A stretch of 64,000 bases of DNA from Gemmatimonadota bacterium (GCA_003220935.1 QHTT01000066.1:1-64000), one strand, 5' to 3'; counted from the stretch's first letter, positions 33,245 through 43,322 are shown. A program made the numbers and translations. The notes: a model not told the origin generated them from the sequence alone.

Positions 33245-33847
33245 ATGGAGCTCACCAGTCCCGGGGTGACGACACTGCGACGAGATCCGGACCAGGCGGC
33301 GACGGGCGCGGGGGGCGCGGGGGGCGGGGGGGACGCGGAAACAGCCGATGTGGCGCTCGCCGCCAGTGGCGACGGGCGCGCGTTCGAGCGGCTGTACCGG
33401 GGCCACGTGGCCCGAGTGCACAGCCTGGCGCGGCGCATGATCGGCCCGGAGGCGGCCGACGACGTCACCCAGGACGTGTTCGTCCGGGCTTGGACCAAGC
33501 TCGCGACGTTCCGCGGCGAGGCGGCGTTCGGCACCTGGCTCCACCGGCTGGCGATCAACGTGATCCTGGCGCGCCGCACGTCGCTCGGCACGGAGCGCGG
33601 GCGGTATCACGACGGGGAGGACGTGTTGGACGCGGTGCCGAGCCGCCCTGTCGCGAACGAGCTGTCGCTCGATTTCCAGGAGGCGATCGGCCGGCTCCCC
33701 GACGGCGCGCGCGAGGTGTTCGTGCTGCACGACATGGAGGGCTATAAGCACGACGAGATCGCGGACATGCTCGGCATCGTGCCCGGTACTTCGAAATCGC
33801 AGCTGCATCACGCACGGATGGCGTTGAGGAAGCACCTCGATCGATGA
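33245..33847 (+). CDS. ECF (sigma-70 family) RNA polymerase sigma factor
   Basis: 200 residues from ATG 33245. Region 2: 'FERLYRGHVARVHSLARRMI' and 'VTQDVFVRAWTKLATFRGEA'-type segments with 'FGTWLHRLAINV'. Region 4: 'AIGRLPDGAREVFVLHDMEG' and 'KHDEIADMLGIVPGTSKSQL'. The N-terminal ~35 residues are a Gly-rich linker ('GAGGAGGGG') of no known role. It heads an operon with a zf-HC2 anti-sigma factor and two DUF4097 genes, so it is likely released by an envelope signal and drives envelope genes. Confidence 0.92.
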   Translation: MELTSPGVTTLRRDPDQAATGAGGAGGGGDAETADVALAASGDGRAFERLYRGHVARVHSLARRMIGPEAADDVTQDVFVRAWTKLATFRGEAAFGTWLHRLAINVILARRTSLGTERGRYHDGEDVLDAVPSRPVANELSLDFQEAIGRLPDGAREVFVLHDMEGYKHDEIADMLGIVPGTSKSQLHHARMALRKHLDR

Positions 33848-33860
33848 GGGTGGAGGCATC

Positions 33861-34556
33861 ATGAAAGACCAATGGACTGATCGGCTGTCCGGCTACCTCG
33901 ACGGTGATCTGGGCGTGGCCGAGCGGGGCGCGCTCGAGGCTCATCTCGCCGGCTGCCCGGCGTGCGAGGCCACGCTGGACGAGCTGCGCCGAGTGGTGGC
34001 GCGCGCGCAGGCGCTCGAAGACCAGCCGCCGGCGACCGACCTGTGGCCCGCCATCGCGGAGCAGATCGGGGTGTCATCGGGCGCGCACCGCGTGGTGAGT
34101 CTCGCGGCGCACCGCGCCCGCCGCCGCGTCTCGCTCACGGTGGCGCAGCTCGCGGCGGCTGCCGCCGTACTGCTGCTGCTCGGCTCGGGCGGCGCCTACC
34201 TGGCGCTGCACCGCTCGACGCAGGACAACCGCCCGCTTGCGCGGCGCCAAACCGGCATCGAGCCGGTTACTGGCACGATCGGGTGGGTGCAGAAGACGAG
34301 TGCCAGCTACGACTCCGCCGTCGCCGAGCTGCAGGGCGCCCTGGAGCAGGGGCGCAACAGCGGCCGGCTCGACAGCGCTACCGTGCGCGTGCTCACCCAG
34401 AGCCTGGTGACGATCGACTCCGCGATCGTGCAGGCGCGACGGGCGCTCGCGGCCGATCCCGGCAGCGCCTATCTGAATCAACACCTCGCCGACACCATGC
34501 GGCGCAAGCTGGAGCTGCTGCGGCGCGCCAACACGCTCGTGCCGGCCAGGACTTAG
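33861..34556 (+). CDS. Anti-sigma factor with zf-HC2 zinc finger
   Basis: 231 residues from ATG 33861, 13 bases after the sigma gene. 'LSGYLDGDLGVAERGALEAH' and 'HLAGCPACEATLDEL' give the H-X3-C-X2-C zinc-binding anti-sigma domain. One membrane helix at about residue 95-115 ('AAAAAVLLLLGSGGAYLAL') and a periplasmic domain of helices with regularly spaced Ser/Asp ('DSAVAELQGALEQGRNSG'). It should hold the ECF sigma factor at the membrane until a signal arrives. Confidence 0.88.
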   Translation: MKDQWTDRLSGYLDGDLGVAERGALEAHLAGCPACEATLDELRRVVARAQALEDQPPATDLWPAIAEQIGVSSGAHRVVSLAAHRARRRVSLTVAQLAAAAAVLLLLGSGGAYLALHRSTQDNRPLARRQTGIEPVTGTIGWVQKTSASYDSAVAELQGALEQGRNSGRLDSATVRVLTQSLVTIDSAIVQARRALAADPGSAYLNQHLADTMRRKLELLRRANTLVPART

Positions 34557-34569
34557 GGGGAAAGACATC

Positions 34570-35448
34570 GTGCTCTTGAACGTCGCGGCCGTCATCACGC
34601 TGGTTGTGACCCAGCAGACCGATACGACCGTGCCCGTCCGGCCAGGCATGCGGCTCGACGTCGACAACTTCGGCGGCGAGATCGTGGTGCGGGCCTGGAA
34701 CCAGAACGCCGTGCGCGTGCAGGCGACGCACTCGAGTCGCGACCGCATCGATGTCGGGGTCGGGAGCTCGACCGTGAGCGTGAAGGCCGAGAGCCGGCGC
34801 GGCCTGGCGCAAATGGTGGAGTACCAGATCAGTGCTCCCACCTGGATGGAAATGAATTTGCACGGCGTCTCTACCGACATCGAGGTGGACGGCGCGCAGG
34901 CTGGTGTCACCGCCGAGACGGTGAACGGCGAAGTCAAAGTGCGCGGTGGCAGCGGGCAGCTGTCCCTCAAGTCGGTGCAGGGAGCGGTGACGCTGCAGAA
35001 CGCCAAGGGGCACATCGACGTCTATACGGTGAACGAGGAGGTGACCCTGGAGAACGTGAGCGGCGACGTCACGGCTGAAACCGTGAGCGGCGACATCTCG
35101 TTGGGGGGGATCGAGTCCGCGAGCGTCGAGGTCAGCACCGTGAGCGGCGACGTCCACTACGACGGCACCATCAAGGACGGCGGCCACTACCGATTCGCTA
35201 CGCACAACGGCGACGTATCGGTGAGCGTTCCGGAGCGGGCCAACGTGACCGTGTCGGTGGCGACGTTCAACGGCGATTTCGACTCCTGCTTCCCCGTGAG
35301 CGTCACTAACACGAGCAAGCACCGATTCAGCTTCACGATCGGATCCGGTAGCGCCCGGGCCGAGCTCGAGACGTTCAACGGCGACATCAAACTGTGCCGA
35401 CCCGGGCAGCTGCACGACAAGCGCCACAACGACCAGGAGGACCACTGA
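34570..35448 (+). CDS. DUF4097 beta-helix protein, first of two
   Basis: 292 residues from GTG 34570. Short N-terminal signal ('VAAVITLVVTQQ'). From about residue 100 it is a stack of ~18-20-residue beta-helix turns marked by 'ETVNGEVKV', 'ETVSGDISL', 'STVSGDVHY' and 'ATFNGDFD', the DUF4097 adhesin pattern. Two Cys near the end ('DSCFPV' and 'IKLCRPG') may pair. Envelope-located, coupled in one operon to the sigma and anti-sigma genes; role unknown. Confidence 0.8.
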   Translation: MLLNVAAVITLVVTQQTDTTVPVRPGMRLDVDNFGGEIVVRAWNQNAVRVQATHSSRDRIDVGVGSSTVSVKAESRRGLAQMVEYQISAPTWMEMNLHGVSTDIEVDGAQAGVTAETVNGEVKVRGGSGQLSLKSVQGAVTLQNAKGHIDVYTVNEEVTLENVSGDVTAETVSGDISLGGIESASVEVSTVSGDVHYDGTIKDGGHYRFATHNGDVSVSVPERANVTVSVATFNGDFDSCFPVSVTNTSKHRFSFTIGSGSARAELETFNGDIKLCRPGQLHDKRHNDQEDH

Positions 35449-35450
35449 CC

Positions 35451-36233
35451 ATGCGTGCCATCTCGCTCGCCGCCAGCGTGCTGCTCGCGGCTGGCGTCCG
35501 GCCTGTCGCGGCCCAGGGGGAGTTCCATTGGAGCGGCCGACTCGCGAGCGGCAAGCGGTTGGAGATCAAGGGTGTGAACGGGGATATCCACGCCGTCGGC
35601 GTGGCTGGCGGCCAGATCGATGTTACGGGCACAAAGCACGCGCGTCGCAGCGATCCCGCGTCCGTCGAGATCAAGGTCGTGGAGTCGAACGACGGCGTGA
35701 CCATCTGCGCCGTCTATCCCACGCCGCGCCACGCGCGGCAGGACAACGAGTGCACGCCGGGCGATCACTGGTCCTCGAGTACCGAGGACAACGACGTGGC
35801 AGTGGACTTCGAGGTGCGCGTCCCGGCGGGCGTCAAGTTCTACGGGCACACCGTCAACGGCGAGGTGGAAGCGGAACATCTCGGCGCCGACGTGTGGGCC
35901 TACACGGTGAACGGCAGCGTACGCGTATCCACCACCGGGTACGCCGAAGCGACGACGGTGAACGGATCGATCGCGGCCGCGTTGGGGCGGGCGGACTGGT
36001 CGGATGAGCTCGAGTTCCGCACCGTGAACGGCGGCATCACGCTCGACCTGCCCGCGACGTTCAGCGCCGAAATCCGGGCGGAGACCGTGAACGGCGACCT
36101 GGTGACGGACTTTCCGCTCACGGTCACCGGCAAGTTCGGACCCCGGCACATGCACGGGACGATCGGCAATGGCGGACGCCAGCTTTCCCTCACGACCGTC
36201 AACGGGAGCATTAGGCTGCGCAAGGCCACGTGA
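35451..36233 (+). CDS. DUF4097 beta-helix protein, second of two
   Basis: 260 residues from ATG 35451, two bases after the previous stop, with AGGAGG about 10 bases upstream. Signal peptide to 'PVAAQG'. Repeat turns again carry 'TVNG': 'HTVNGEVEAEHLG', 'YTVNGSVRVS', 'TTVNGSIAAALG', 'RTVNGGITLDL', 'ETVNGDLVTDF', 'TTVNGSIRLRK'. The two neighbours are related but diverged. The operon ends at a 28-bp palindrome copy (36247-36277). Confidence 0.82.
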   Translation: MRAISLAASVLLAAGVRPVAAQGEFHWSGRLASGKRLEIKGVNGDIHAVGVAGGQIDVTGTKHARRSDPASVEIKVVESNDGVTICAVYPTPRHARQDNECTPGDHWSSSTEDNDVAVDFEVRVPAGVKFYGHTVNGEVEAEHLGADVWAYTVNGSVRVSTTGYAEATTVNGSIAAALGRADWSDELEFRTVNGGITLDLPATFSAEIRAETVNGDLVTDFPLTVTGKFGPRHMHGTIGNGGRQLSLTTVNGSIRLRKAT

Positions 36234-36246
36234 ACGGTGACGTCTC

Positions 36247-36277
36247 GGTAGGGGGCGCAGCATGCTGCGCCCCTACC
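36247..36277. repeat. 28-bp-type palindrome, copy 2 of 3
   Basis: Same arms as at 3677-3704 with one extra G in the left arm and one further paired base outside. It lies 14 bases after the DUF4097 operon and probably ends its transcript. The remaining spacer to 36384 shows no supported gene. Confidence 0.85.
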
Positions 36278-36384
36278 ACGCCCGCACACTCGTTTTCGCA
36301 TTAATCCGGCCCCACCTGCAACAGCCCGGTACCTAATCCTTAGGCTCTGTGACGTAGCGTAGCCCCGTCTTCGGTAAGGGGCCC

Positions 36385-39300
36385 GTGGTGCTGCGAGACC
36401 TTCTCGCCCGCACCGAGCGGATCGACGATCTTCGCGACCTTTTTGGCGCGCTCGGCTTCAAAGCGGCGTGGGAGAACGTGCCACCCGGGCCCTGGCTAGG
36501 TGAGGCGCACGCGGAGGCGGCGGGCGTGTCCCGGGTGCTGCTCGTGGCGCGTCACGACGCTTTCCGCGTGTTCGCGCTCGAAGCCGCTGACCCTGAGCGC
36601 GCCGTGCGGGCGGCGGCCCAGCGGCTCGCGGCCCGTGCGGAACGCGGGCTCGCCTGCGCGCTGGGGACCGCGCCCCACCGCCTGATCTGCGCGGGCTGGC
36701 GCCCGGGTGGGCGGCCCGGCGCGGTGCGCGTGGCGGCGTGGCCGCTCGTACACCCGCCCGGCAGCGCCGTCGGCACGCTCGAGCGGTTCGGCCCCGTGCC
36801 AGGCGAGACCTCGCTTGCCCTGAGCCTGCGGATCGGCGAAGCGCTCGCGAGCGAGGGCGTCACGCCACGCTTCTTCAAGGCGTTTCGCAGCGTGCTCGAG
36901 CGGCTGGCCGACCGGCTGGCAGGCCCGCGCGGCCGCGCGGAGCGACATGCGCTCGCCCTCACCGCGCTGACGCGGGTGCTGTTCCTGTACTTCGTCCAAG
37001 CCAAAGGGTGGCTCGACGGCGACCGCCGCTACCTCATCCGCCGCTTCGACGAGGGTGTCGCGCTGCGGCGCAGCTTTCACCGCCACGTCTTCGACCCGCT
37101 GTGCTTCGGTGCACTCAACAAGCCTGGGTGCGACCGGTCGCGCGGCGCACGCGCGCTGGGAAATCTGCCGTTCCTGAACGGCGGCCTGTTCGAGCCCACC
37201 ACGCTCGAGCGCCGCCACGGCACGGCGGAATGGACCAACGCCGACTGGCGCGACGCGTTCGACTCGCTGTTCGAGCGGTTTCACTTCTCGGTGCGCGAAT
37301 CGGAGAACGCCGACTTCGTGGCGCCGGACATGCTCGGCCGGGTGTTCGAAGGGGTGATGGATCCCGATGACCGGCGTGCCAGCGGGAGCTACTACACTCC
37401 GGCGGCGCTCGTTCGGGAGCTGGTCCGGGCGGCTCTCGAGGCCGCGCTCGTGAGCCGCTGCGGGCTCGCGCCCGGGCCCGCCGAACGGTGGGTCCACCGC
37501 GGCGAGCCACCGGCGCGACCCCCCGGCCTCACGCGCCTCCGCGTGTGCGACCCGGCGGTGGGCTCCGGGGCGTTTCTGCTCGGCGCACTGGAGGAGCTCA
37601 CGGCGCTGCGGCGGACCACCGGAGAAGGCCCCGCCGGCGTCGTGCGGCGGGACGTGCTCGCAAACTCCCTGTTCGGCGTGGACGTGAAGCTCACCGCCGT
37701 GCGACTGGCGGAGCTCCGGCTGTGGCTCGCACTGGTGGCGGACGACGACGAGATGGACGTGACGCGCATCGCGCCGCTCCCCAACTTGGACGGCCACGTG
37801 CGCCAGGGCGACGCCCTGCTCGACCCGCTGTCGCTGGGGCGGGCGTTGGGAGGCGGCCCCGCCCTCATGGGCGGGGCTATGCAGCTCGAGCGGCTCGGTG
37901 CCGCCCGCGGGGCGCTCTTCAGCCTCACGGGGCCCGCCAAGCACCAGGCTGCGGCGGAGCTGTGCCGGGCCGAGGCGGCCCTCGCCAGTGGGCTATTCGA
38001 GCAGGCGATCGGGCTGCTCGACACGCGGATCGCCGAGCTCCTCGCCCTCGCCCGTGACCGCGACCTGTTCGGGCGGCGCCGCGGCCTCGACGCACGGCAG
38101 CGCGCCCTGCTGCGGCGCTTGCGAGCCAGCCGGCGCGAGCTGCGCGGGGCGCTGCGGCGACTGCGCCGTGAGGGCGGCGTGCCTTTCTTCGCGTTCGAGG
38201 CGCACTTCGGCGACATCGTCGCACGCGGTGGGTTCGATATCGTCGTGGGCAACCCCCCCTGGGTCCGGGGCGAGCGGCTGGCGCCGCAGGTCCGGGAAGC
38301 GCTCACCACGCGCTACGCGGCGTGGCGTCCCGCGAGCCACCGTGGCTTCGCGCACCTTCCCGATCTCGCCGTGGCGTTCGTCGAGCGCGCCCTGGAGCTC
38401 GCCGCTCCGGGCGGCGTGGCCGCGCTGCTCGTCCCCGCGAAGCTCGCCTCGTGCGGCTACGCCGAACCGCTGCGGCAGCTCCTGGCGCACGGGACGCGGA
38501 TCGAGCGCGCGGCACCCGTCGAGGGAGCGGCAGCGGCGTTCGGGGCGGCCGTGTACCCCATGGCGCTGATCGCTGCCCGCGCCGAGCCGGCCCCCCACGA
38601 CCAGGTGGCCGCGGCGCTCGGGCCGACGAGCGCGGCGCCGCGTGTGCCGCAACGGCTGCTCCAGTCCGGCGGTCCCTGGATCCTGAGCCCCCAGGCCAGC
38701 CGTGTAGCGGGACGCCTCCGCGACCGCTTCCCGGCGCTGGGCGATCGCTGGACGCCGCAGCTGGGCGTGAAGACCGGGGCGGACAATCTGTTCCTGGTCG
38801 CTGCCGCGGCGCCCTGGACGCGCCCCGCGCTGCGCGGGCGCGACCTCGCACCGTGGCGCGTCACGCCGCGGGCACACGTCCTCTGGACCCATGCAGCGGA
38901 CGGGCGGCCGCTGGCGCGACTCCCCCGCGAGCTCGCGCGCCTGCTCGAGCCGCACCTCGAGCGCTTGCGACGCCGCAGTGATTACCGCACGGGCGCGCCG
39001 TGGCAACTGTTCCGCACCACGCTGGCGTACGCGCCGCACCGCGTCCTCTGGCCAGACGTCGCCCGCCGGCTCGCGGCAGCGGTGCCGGGCCCGGAGGTCG
39101 TGCCGCTCAACACCGTGTACGGCATCGCCACGCGGACGGCCGACGACGCTCATGCGCTCGCTGCGCTTTTCAACTCCCGCTGGCTGACGGCGCTGGCGCG
39201 GCTCGTGGCAGATCCCGCGCGCGGCGGGTTCCGGCGCTTCAACGCCCGCGTGGTGCGTGCGCTCCCGGTCCCGCCTGCCGAGGCCCCGGCGTGGCGTGCT

Positions 39301-39450
39301 CTCGCCGCCGCCGGCTCCCGCGGCGCCACCGACGACGACGCCGTAGCGGAACTGTATCACCTCGATGCCTCGGACCGCCGTGCGTTGGCACCCCTGGCAC
39401 CCCTGGCCCCCCCGGCCCCCCCGGCCGCAGGCGCCGCGGATCCTTGCTGA
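36385..39450 (+). CDS. Eco57I-type DNA adenine methylase (N6) of a methylase-helicase pair
   Basis: 1021 residues from GTG 36385. The adenine-methylase core is clear: '[15 protein letters not shown]' (~333), '[20 protein letters not shown]' (motif I, ~388), '[20 protein letters not shown]', and the catalytic '[15 protein letters not shown]' (motif IV NPPW, ~623). The C-terminal half ('[18 protein letters not shown]', '[15 protein letters not shown]', '[11 protein letters not shown]') resembles the specificity region of type IIG/Eco57I-like enzymes. Residues 1-250 are a helical region with '[11 protein letters not shown]'; I see no PD-(D/E)XK nuclease motif. The tail is a Pro/Leu repeat overlapping the helicase start. 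It could modify host DNA in a defence or epigenetic system. Confidence 0.85.
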   Translation: MVLRDLLARTERIDDLRDLFGALGFKAAWENVPPGPWLGEAHAEAAGVSRVLLVARHDAFRVFALEAADPERAVRAAAQRLAARAERGLACALGTAPHRLICAGWRPGGRPGAVRVAAWPLVHPPGSAVGTLERFGPVPGETSLALSLRIGEALASEGVTPRFFKAFRSVLERLADRLAGPRGRAERHALALTALTRVLFLYFVQAKGWLDGDRRYLIRRFDEGVALRRSFHRHVFDPLCFGALNKPGCDRSRGARALGNLPFLNGGLFEPTTLERRHGTAEWTNADWRDAFDSLFERFHFSVRESENADFVAPDMLGRVFEGVMDPDDRRASGSYYTPAALVRELVRAALEAALVSRCGLAPGPAERWVHRGEPPARPPGLTRLRVCDPAVGSGAFLLGALEELTALRRTTGEGPAGVVRRDVLANSLFGVDVKLTAVRLAELRLWLALVADDDEMDVTRIAPLPNLDGHVRQGDALLDPLSLGRALGGGPALMGGAMQLERLGAARGALFSLTGPAKHQAAAELCRAEAALASGLFEQAIGLLDTRIAELLALARDRDLFGRRRGLDARQRALLRRLRASRRELRGALRRLRREGGVPFFAFEAHFGDIVARGGFDIVVGNPPWVRGERLAPQVREALTTRYAAWRPASHRGFAHLPDLAVAFVERALELAAPGGVAALLVPAKLASCGYAEPLRQLLAHGTRIERAAPVEGAAAAFGAAVYPMALIAARAEPAPHDQVAAALGPTSAAPRVPQRLLQSGGPWILSPQASRVAGRLRDRFPALGDRWTPQLGVKTGADNLFLVAAAAPWTRPALRGRDLAPWRVTPRAHVLWTHAADGRPLARLPRELARLLEPHLERLRRRSDYRTGAPWQLFRTTLAYAPHRVLWPDVARRLAAAVPGPEVVPLNTVYGIATRTADDAHALAALFNSRWLTALARLVADPARGGFRRFNARVVRALPVPPAEAPAWRALAAAGSRGATDDDAVAELYHLDASDRRALAPLAPLAPPAPPAAGAADPC

Positions 39451-41734
39451 GCAGCTCGCGCCGCTCCGGGAGCCGCTCGCCGCGCTGCTCCGGCCCGGCA
39501 CCGAAGCGCCGCCCGCAGTCGTCGCGGCGGCCGGCGCGCGGGCGCTGCTCGACTTGGCGCCGCTGGAGGAGGCGCCGCAGGCGTGGCCGCGGTGGCTCGC
39601 GTCGCATCAGGTCGCCGCCGCCCAGCGGCTCATCGCCATCCTGCAGCGTTACGGCGGCGCCCTCCTCGCGGATGCCGTGGGCCTGGGGAAGTCGTACGTC
39701 GCGCTGGCGGTGGCGCTGGCACTGGGAGAGCCATTCGCGCTCGTTGTGCCGGCCGTCCTCGTGCCCCAGTGGCGCGCCCTCCTGGCTCAGCGTGGCGTCG
39801 CAGCGCCCGTCATCACGCATGAGGGCATGAGTGTCCGCACGGTCCGACAGTCCGTCAGTCCGTCAGTCCGACTGTTTATCGTCGACGAAGCGCACCGGTT
39901 CCGGAACCCCGACACCAACCGCTACCGCGCGCTCGCTAAGCTCGTCGTCGGCGCGCGCGTGTTGCTGGTCACGGCGACGCCGATACACAACCGCATCGCC
40001 GACTTGTGTCATCTGTTTCGTCTGTTCTTGCGGGACCACGATCTCACAGCGCTGGGCGTGTCGTCGCTGCGGCTCGCCGCACGAGCGGCCCTCGATGCAG
40101 AGACGCTCGGCGCCGTGGCGGCCCGCCTGATCGTCGCGCGCTCCCGCAGTCGCGTGCAGGCGGCGTACGCTGAGGGACCGCTCGCGCTGACGTTCCCGGC
40201 CCGTGCAGCGGGAGAGATCGTGCGGGCGGGGCCGCTGCCCGACGACGTCCTGGGACGCGTGATCGCGGGCGTCCAGCGGCTCGAGCCGCCGGGCGATGCG
40301 GCGGTCCTGTTCCGCCTCGTCCTCTTGTCGCAGCTGGCATCGAGCCCGCCGGCGTTCCGGGCCAGCCTGGTGCGCTACGAGGCGTTTCTCGATCTCGCGC
40401 GCGACGCGGCGGCCGACGGCCGCGCGCTCACGCGGCACGAATTCCAGCGCTCGTTTCCGCGCACCGCAGGGGAGGATCTGCAGCTTGCGTTCCTGCCGCT
40501 GCTCCTCGCGCCGGGACCGATGCGCGCAGACGCCCGCGATCGCGACGTGGTGCGGGGCCTGCGCGACCTCGCCGAGGCCGCTCACGACCCCAAAGCAGAG
40601 GCGCTCGAGCGCCTGCTCGCCGACCGCGCGGGGAAGACAATCGTGTTCGTGCAGCCACGCGTGACGGTGCGGTACCTGCTGCGGCGGCTGCGCGGGCGCA
40701 GGGTCGCCGCCGTGATCGGAGACACCGGTCTGTTCGGCGACGAGCCCGCGACCCGGGCCGAGGTGCTCGCGGCGTTCGCGCCGCGGGCGCAGCACGCGCC
40801 GCCGCCTGCCCGCGCGCTCGAGACGGACATCTTGATCGCCACCGACCTGCTGAGCGAGGGCCTCAACCTCCAGGACGCCACGCGGGTCGTGCACTACGAC
40901 CTCCCTTGGAGCCCCGCCCGCCTGGCACAACGGGTTGGACGCGTCGATCGGCTGGGATCGCCGCATACCCGCGTCGAAACCGTGACGTTCCTCCCGCCGC
41001 CGGCGCTCGAGGGCGCCCTCGCCGTCGAGCAGCGACTCGCAACGAAGCTCGTGACGCAGGCTGCCGCGGGCGCGGCGCAGCTCGAGTCCGTCGCGGGCCC
41101 CGAGGCGGCCCGCGGCCGGCTTGACTGGTGCGACCGGCTGCAGCGGCTGCAGTCGGGCGTCGCAGCACCCTCGACGGGCACGGTCGCCGCCGTGGCGGCG
41201 CAGCTGAGCGCGGTCGTGCTGATCGTGCGGATCGGCTCGCTCGTCGAGGCGCTCGTCGTCACCGACCACCACGTCCGGCCGGACCCCGGTGAAGCGACCC
41301 GGCTGCTCGAGGAGGCCGCGTGCGCGAGGCCGGTCGGGCTGGATCGCGCGCGCCTCGAGCAGGCCGTACAGCGCGCTGCCCCGCTGGTCCGCGCGCGGCT
41401 CGCGGCGCTCGAGGACGCACGCTGGCGCGCGTCGGACCGCGACCGCCTCGGCCGGCGGCTCATCCCCTGGGTGCTCGGCGCGGCACGCCGAGCGGCCCAG
41501 CGCGGGGACGCGCGCCAGCTCTCTCGACTGGACGCGCTGGTGTCGCGGCTGGCGCTCGGGATGACGGCGGGAGAGGAGCTGTTGCTCGAGCAACTCCTGG
41601 CGCGGCGCACGCCGCTGAGCGTGCGAGACGTGCTCGCCTGGCACGCGGGGCTGCCGCCCCTGCCTGAGGGAGGCGTGGCACCGCGCGCGGAGCTCGTGGT
41701 GGCGGTGGCGATACAGCCCCAGCGCCCCGCCTAA
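39365..41734 (+). CDS. SNF2/HepA-type superfamily 2 helicase paired with the methylase
   Basis: 789 residues from ATG 39365 (GTG 39380 is possible), overlapping the methylase gene by 86 bases. Helicase motifs in order: '[18 protein letters not shown]' (Walker A, ~105), '[15 protein letters not shown]' (DEAH, ~172), '[12 protein letters not shown]' (motif III), '[17 protein letters not shown]' (start of the second lobe), '[20 protein letters not shown]' (motif V) and '[12 protein letters not shown]' (motif VI, ~522). Sequence between Walker A and DEAH includes an 8-mer repeat insertion. The C-terminal ~200 residues are helical, with no nuclease motif seen. Probably works with the methylase in DNA surveillance; resembles the DrmD-DrmMI subset of DISARM, without drmABC. 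Confidence 0.85.
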   Translation: MPRTAVRWHPWHPWPPRPPRPQAPRILAEQLAPLREPLAALLRPGTEAPPAVVAAAGARALLDLAPLEEAPQAWPRWLASHQVAAAQRLIAILQRYGGALLADAVGLGKSYVALAVALALGEPFALVVPAVLVPQWRALLAQRGVAAPVITHEGMSVRTVRQSVSPSVRLFIVDEAHRFRNPDTNRYRALAKLVVGARVLLVTATPIHNRIADLCHLFRLFLRDHDLTALGVSSLRLAARAALDAETLGAVAARLIVARSRSRVQAAYAEGPLALTFPARAAGEIVRAGPLPDDVLGRVIAGVQRLEPPGDAAVLFRLVLLSQLASSPPAFRASLVRYEAFLDLARDAAADGRALTRHEFQRSFPRTAGEDLQLAFLPLLLAPGPMRADARDRDVVRGLRDLAEAAHDPKAEALERLLADRAGKTIVFVQPRVTVRYLLRRLRGRRVAAVIGDTGLFGDEPATRAEVLAAFAPRAQHAPPPARALETDILIATDLLSEGLNLQDATRVVHYDLPWSPARLAQRVGRVDRLGSPHTRVETVTFLPPPALEGALAVEQRLATKLVTQAAAGAAQLESVAGPEAARGRLDWCDRLQRLQSGVAAPSTGTVAAVAAQLSAVVLIVRIGSLVEALVVTDHHVRPDPGEATRLLEEAACARPVGLDRARLEQAVQRAAPLVRARLAALEDARWRASDRDRLGRRLIPWVLGAARRAAQRGDARQLSRLDALVSRLALGMTAGEELLLEQLLARRTPLSVRDVLAWHAGLPPLPEGGVAPRAELVVAVAIQPQRPA
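39387..39425. repeat. GGCACCCCT / GGCCCCCCC 9-mer tract at the methylase-helicase overlap
   Basis: Two units of GGCACCCCT and two of GGCCCCCCC. Read in the methylase frame they give '[14 protein letters not shown]'; in the helicase frame '[14 protein letters not shown]'. The tract therefore forms both the end of one protein and the start of the other and looks like a repeat expansion. Confidence 0.6.
39840..39875. repeat. GTCCGAC/GTCCGTC 8-mer tract inside the helicase gene
   Basis: About four units (GGTCCGACA, GTCCGTCA, GTCCGTCA, GTCCGACT) code for '[12 protein letters not shown]' between helicase motif Ia and the DEAH box. It is one arm of the family seen at 1639-1726 and 50501-50616, and the reading frame stays open. 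Confidence 0.65.
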
Positions 41735-41735
41735 A

Positions 41736-43322
41736 TCACTCCGGCTCGAGCAGCAGCTCCTCGAGATCGAGGTCGCGCTGCACGCGCCGCATGACGGCGT
41801 CGCTGATCGCTCCCTCGTCACGCAAGCGGAGCAGCTCCCGCCGCTCCACGGTCAAGAGCTCCTGCACGAGACGCCGGTCGGCCGCGGAGATGGTCTCTTC
41901 ACCGCCGTCCGCGACGCCATCCGACTGGCCGCGGAACCGACGCGTGCGGTGGCGATAGCGGTCGCGCGTATGGGCCAGCGTCTCCGGGTGCATCCACTGC
42001 GCGACGGCCAGCTGCTCGAGTCGCGCGAGCGCCGCCTCAGAAGCCTGGAGCCGGGCCGCGGTCTCCTCGCGGCGCTCGTCTTCGCCCGTCTCGTGCACGC
42101 CGAGCCACCGCGCTAGCGGCGCGAGCGCGAATCCCTGCCCCATCAGGGTTACGAGGATCACCGCGAACGTGAGGGCGATGATTGCATCGCGGCCGGGAAA
42201 GGGAGCGCCGGCGACGGTCGCCGTAGGGATGGCGGCCGCGAGCACGAGCGACTCCGCACCCCGCAAGCCGGCCCACGACACGATCGCCGGCAGCTGCCAC
42301 CGCGGGGAGGGATCGCGCGCCCGCACGCGCCGGCTCAAGAAGCGCGGCAGGTAGGTCGCCGGGTACACCCACACGAAACGGGCCGCGATGACCGCCAAGC
42401 TCACCAGGCCGGCTCCCCGCGCCAGCTCGAAGGCGCTTGCCTCGCTCAAGCTGCCCAGGATCGGCCGCAGGGCGAGGCCAGTCAGGATGAAAATCAGCCC
42501 CTCCATGATGAACACCACCACTGCCCATACGCCGGTGTTCTGCACGCGCGTATCGGCCGCCACGAACCGCGGGCCCACTCGCCCCAGGTACAGCCCCGTG
42601 GCCACCACTGCCAGGATCCCTGAGACCCCGAGGTGTTCGGCCGGCAGGTACGCCGCGTACCCGGTCAGGAGCGAGATCGTGTTCTCCACTTCGGGATCGT
42701 GGATGCGGCGCCGGACGAGCCCGAGCAGCCACGCGACGGCGAGACCGACCGCGATCCCGCCCGCGCCCACCAGGAGAAACCGCCCACTTGCCTGCGTGAA
42801 CGAGAACGAGCCCGTGACCGCGGCCGCAACCGCCATGCGGTATGCCACGATCGCGGCGGCGTCGTTGATCATGCTTTCGCCCTCGAGGATGGTGACGAGG
42901 CGCCGCGGCAGCGGCAGGCGGCGCAGGAACGCGGTCGCGGCGGCCACGTCCGGAGGCGAGACGACGGCGCCGAGCGCAAACGCCGAGGCCCACGGCAAGC
43001 CGGGAACGGCGAGGTGCGCGACCCAGGCGACCGCGACTGTCGCGAACAAGACGTGACCGACGCCGAGCAGGAGGATGGGGCGAAGGTTCGCACGCACATC
43101 GCGGTACGACGCCAAGAGCGACGCGCGATACAAGAGCGGCGGGATGAAGACCAGAAAGACGAGCTGGGGGTCGAACTGAACCGCTGGCAGGCCCGGGAGC
43201 AAGGCGACGAGCAGCCCGCCGGCGACGAACAGCGCCGGCGTGGGAACGGCCAGCCGGCGCGCCAGCAGCGCCAGGAAGGCCACGCCGACGAGGAGCGCGA
43301 GGACGGTCTCGAAATGGTGCAT
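41736..43322 (-). CDS. Na+/H+ antiporter, CPA1/NhaP family
   Basis: 528 residues from ATG 43322 ('MHHFETVLALLVGVAFLALL'). About twelve hydrophobic segments; 'LVFLVFIPPLLYRASLLAS' and 'ALGAVVSPPDVAAATAFLRR' are CPA1 hallmarks (the usual S-P-T-D reads S-P-P-D here), then 'ILEGESMINDAAAIVAYRMA' with the ND ion-binding pair, and 'SWAGLRGAESLVLAAAIP'. A cytosolic tail of ~110 residues follows. It should exchange Na+ for H+ at the inner membrane. Its start lies only 32 bases from the divergent HAD gene; its end abuts the helicase end. Confidence 0.88.
   Translation of the reverse strand: MHHFETVLALLVGVAFLALLARRLAVPTPALFVAGGLLVALLPGLPAVQFDPQLVFLVFIPPLLYRASLLASYRDVRANLRPILLLGVGHVLFATVAVAWVAHLAVPGLPWASAFALGAVVSPPDVAAATAFLRRLPLPRRLVTILEGESMINDAAAIVAYRMAVAAAVTGSFSFTQASGRFLLVGAGGIAVGLAVAWLLGLVRRRIHDPEVENTISLLTGYAAYLPAEHLGVSGILAVVATGLYLGRVGPRFVAADTRVQNTGVWAVVVFIMEGLIFILTGLALRPILGSLSEASAFELARGAGLVSLAVIAARFVWVYPATYLPRFLSRRVRARDPSPRWQLPAIVSWAGLRGAESLVLAAAIPTATVAGAPFPGRDAIIALTFAVILVTLMGQGFALAPLARWLGVHETGEDERREETAARLQASEAALARLEQLAVAQWMHPETLAHTRDRYRHRTRRFRGQSDGVADGGEETISAADRRLVQELLTVERRELLRLRDEGAISDAVMRRVQRDLDLEELLLEPE

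Noticed and set aside
36385..41734. Full DISARM, BREX or type I restriction system
   Set aside because: No drmA, drmB, drmC, pglZ, brxL, hsdS or separate nuclease gene is found on either side; only a methylase and helicase are supported.
39863..41821. 652-codon minus-strand frame opposite the helicase gene
   Set aside because: Same reason: shadow of a strongly supported SF2 helicase, no domain of its own.
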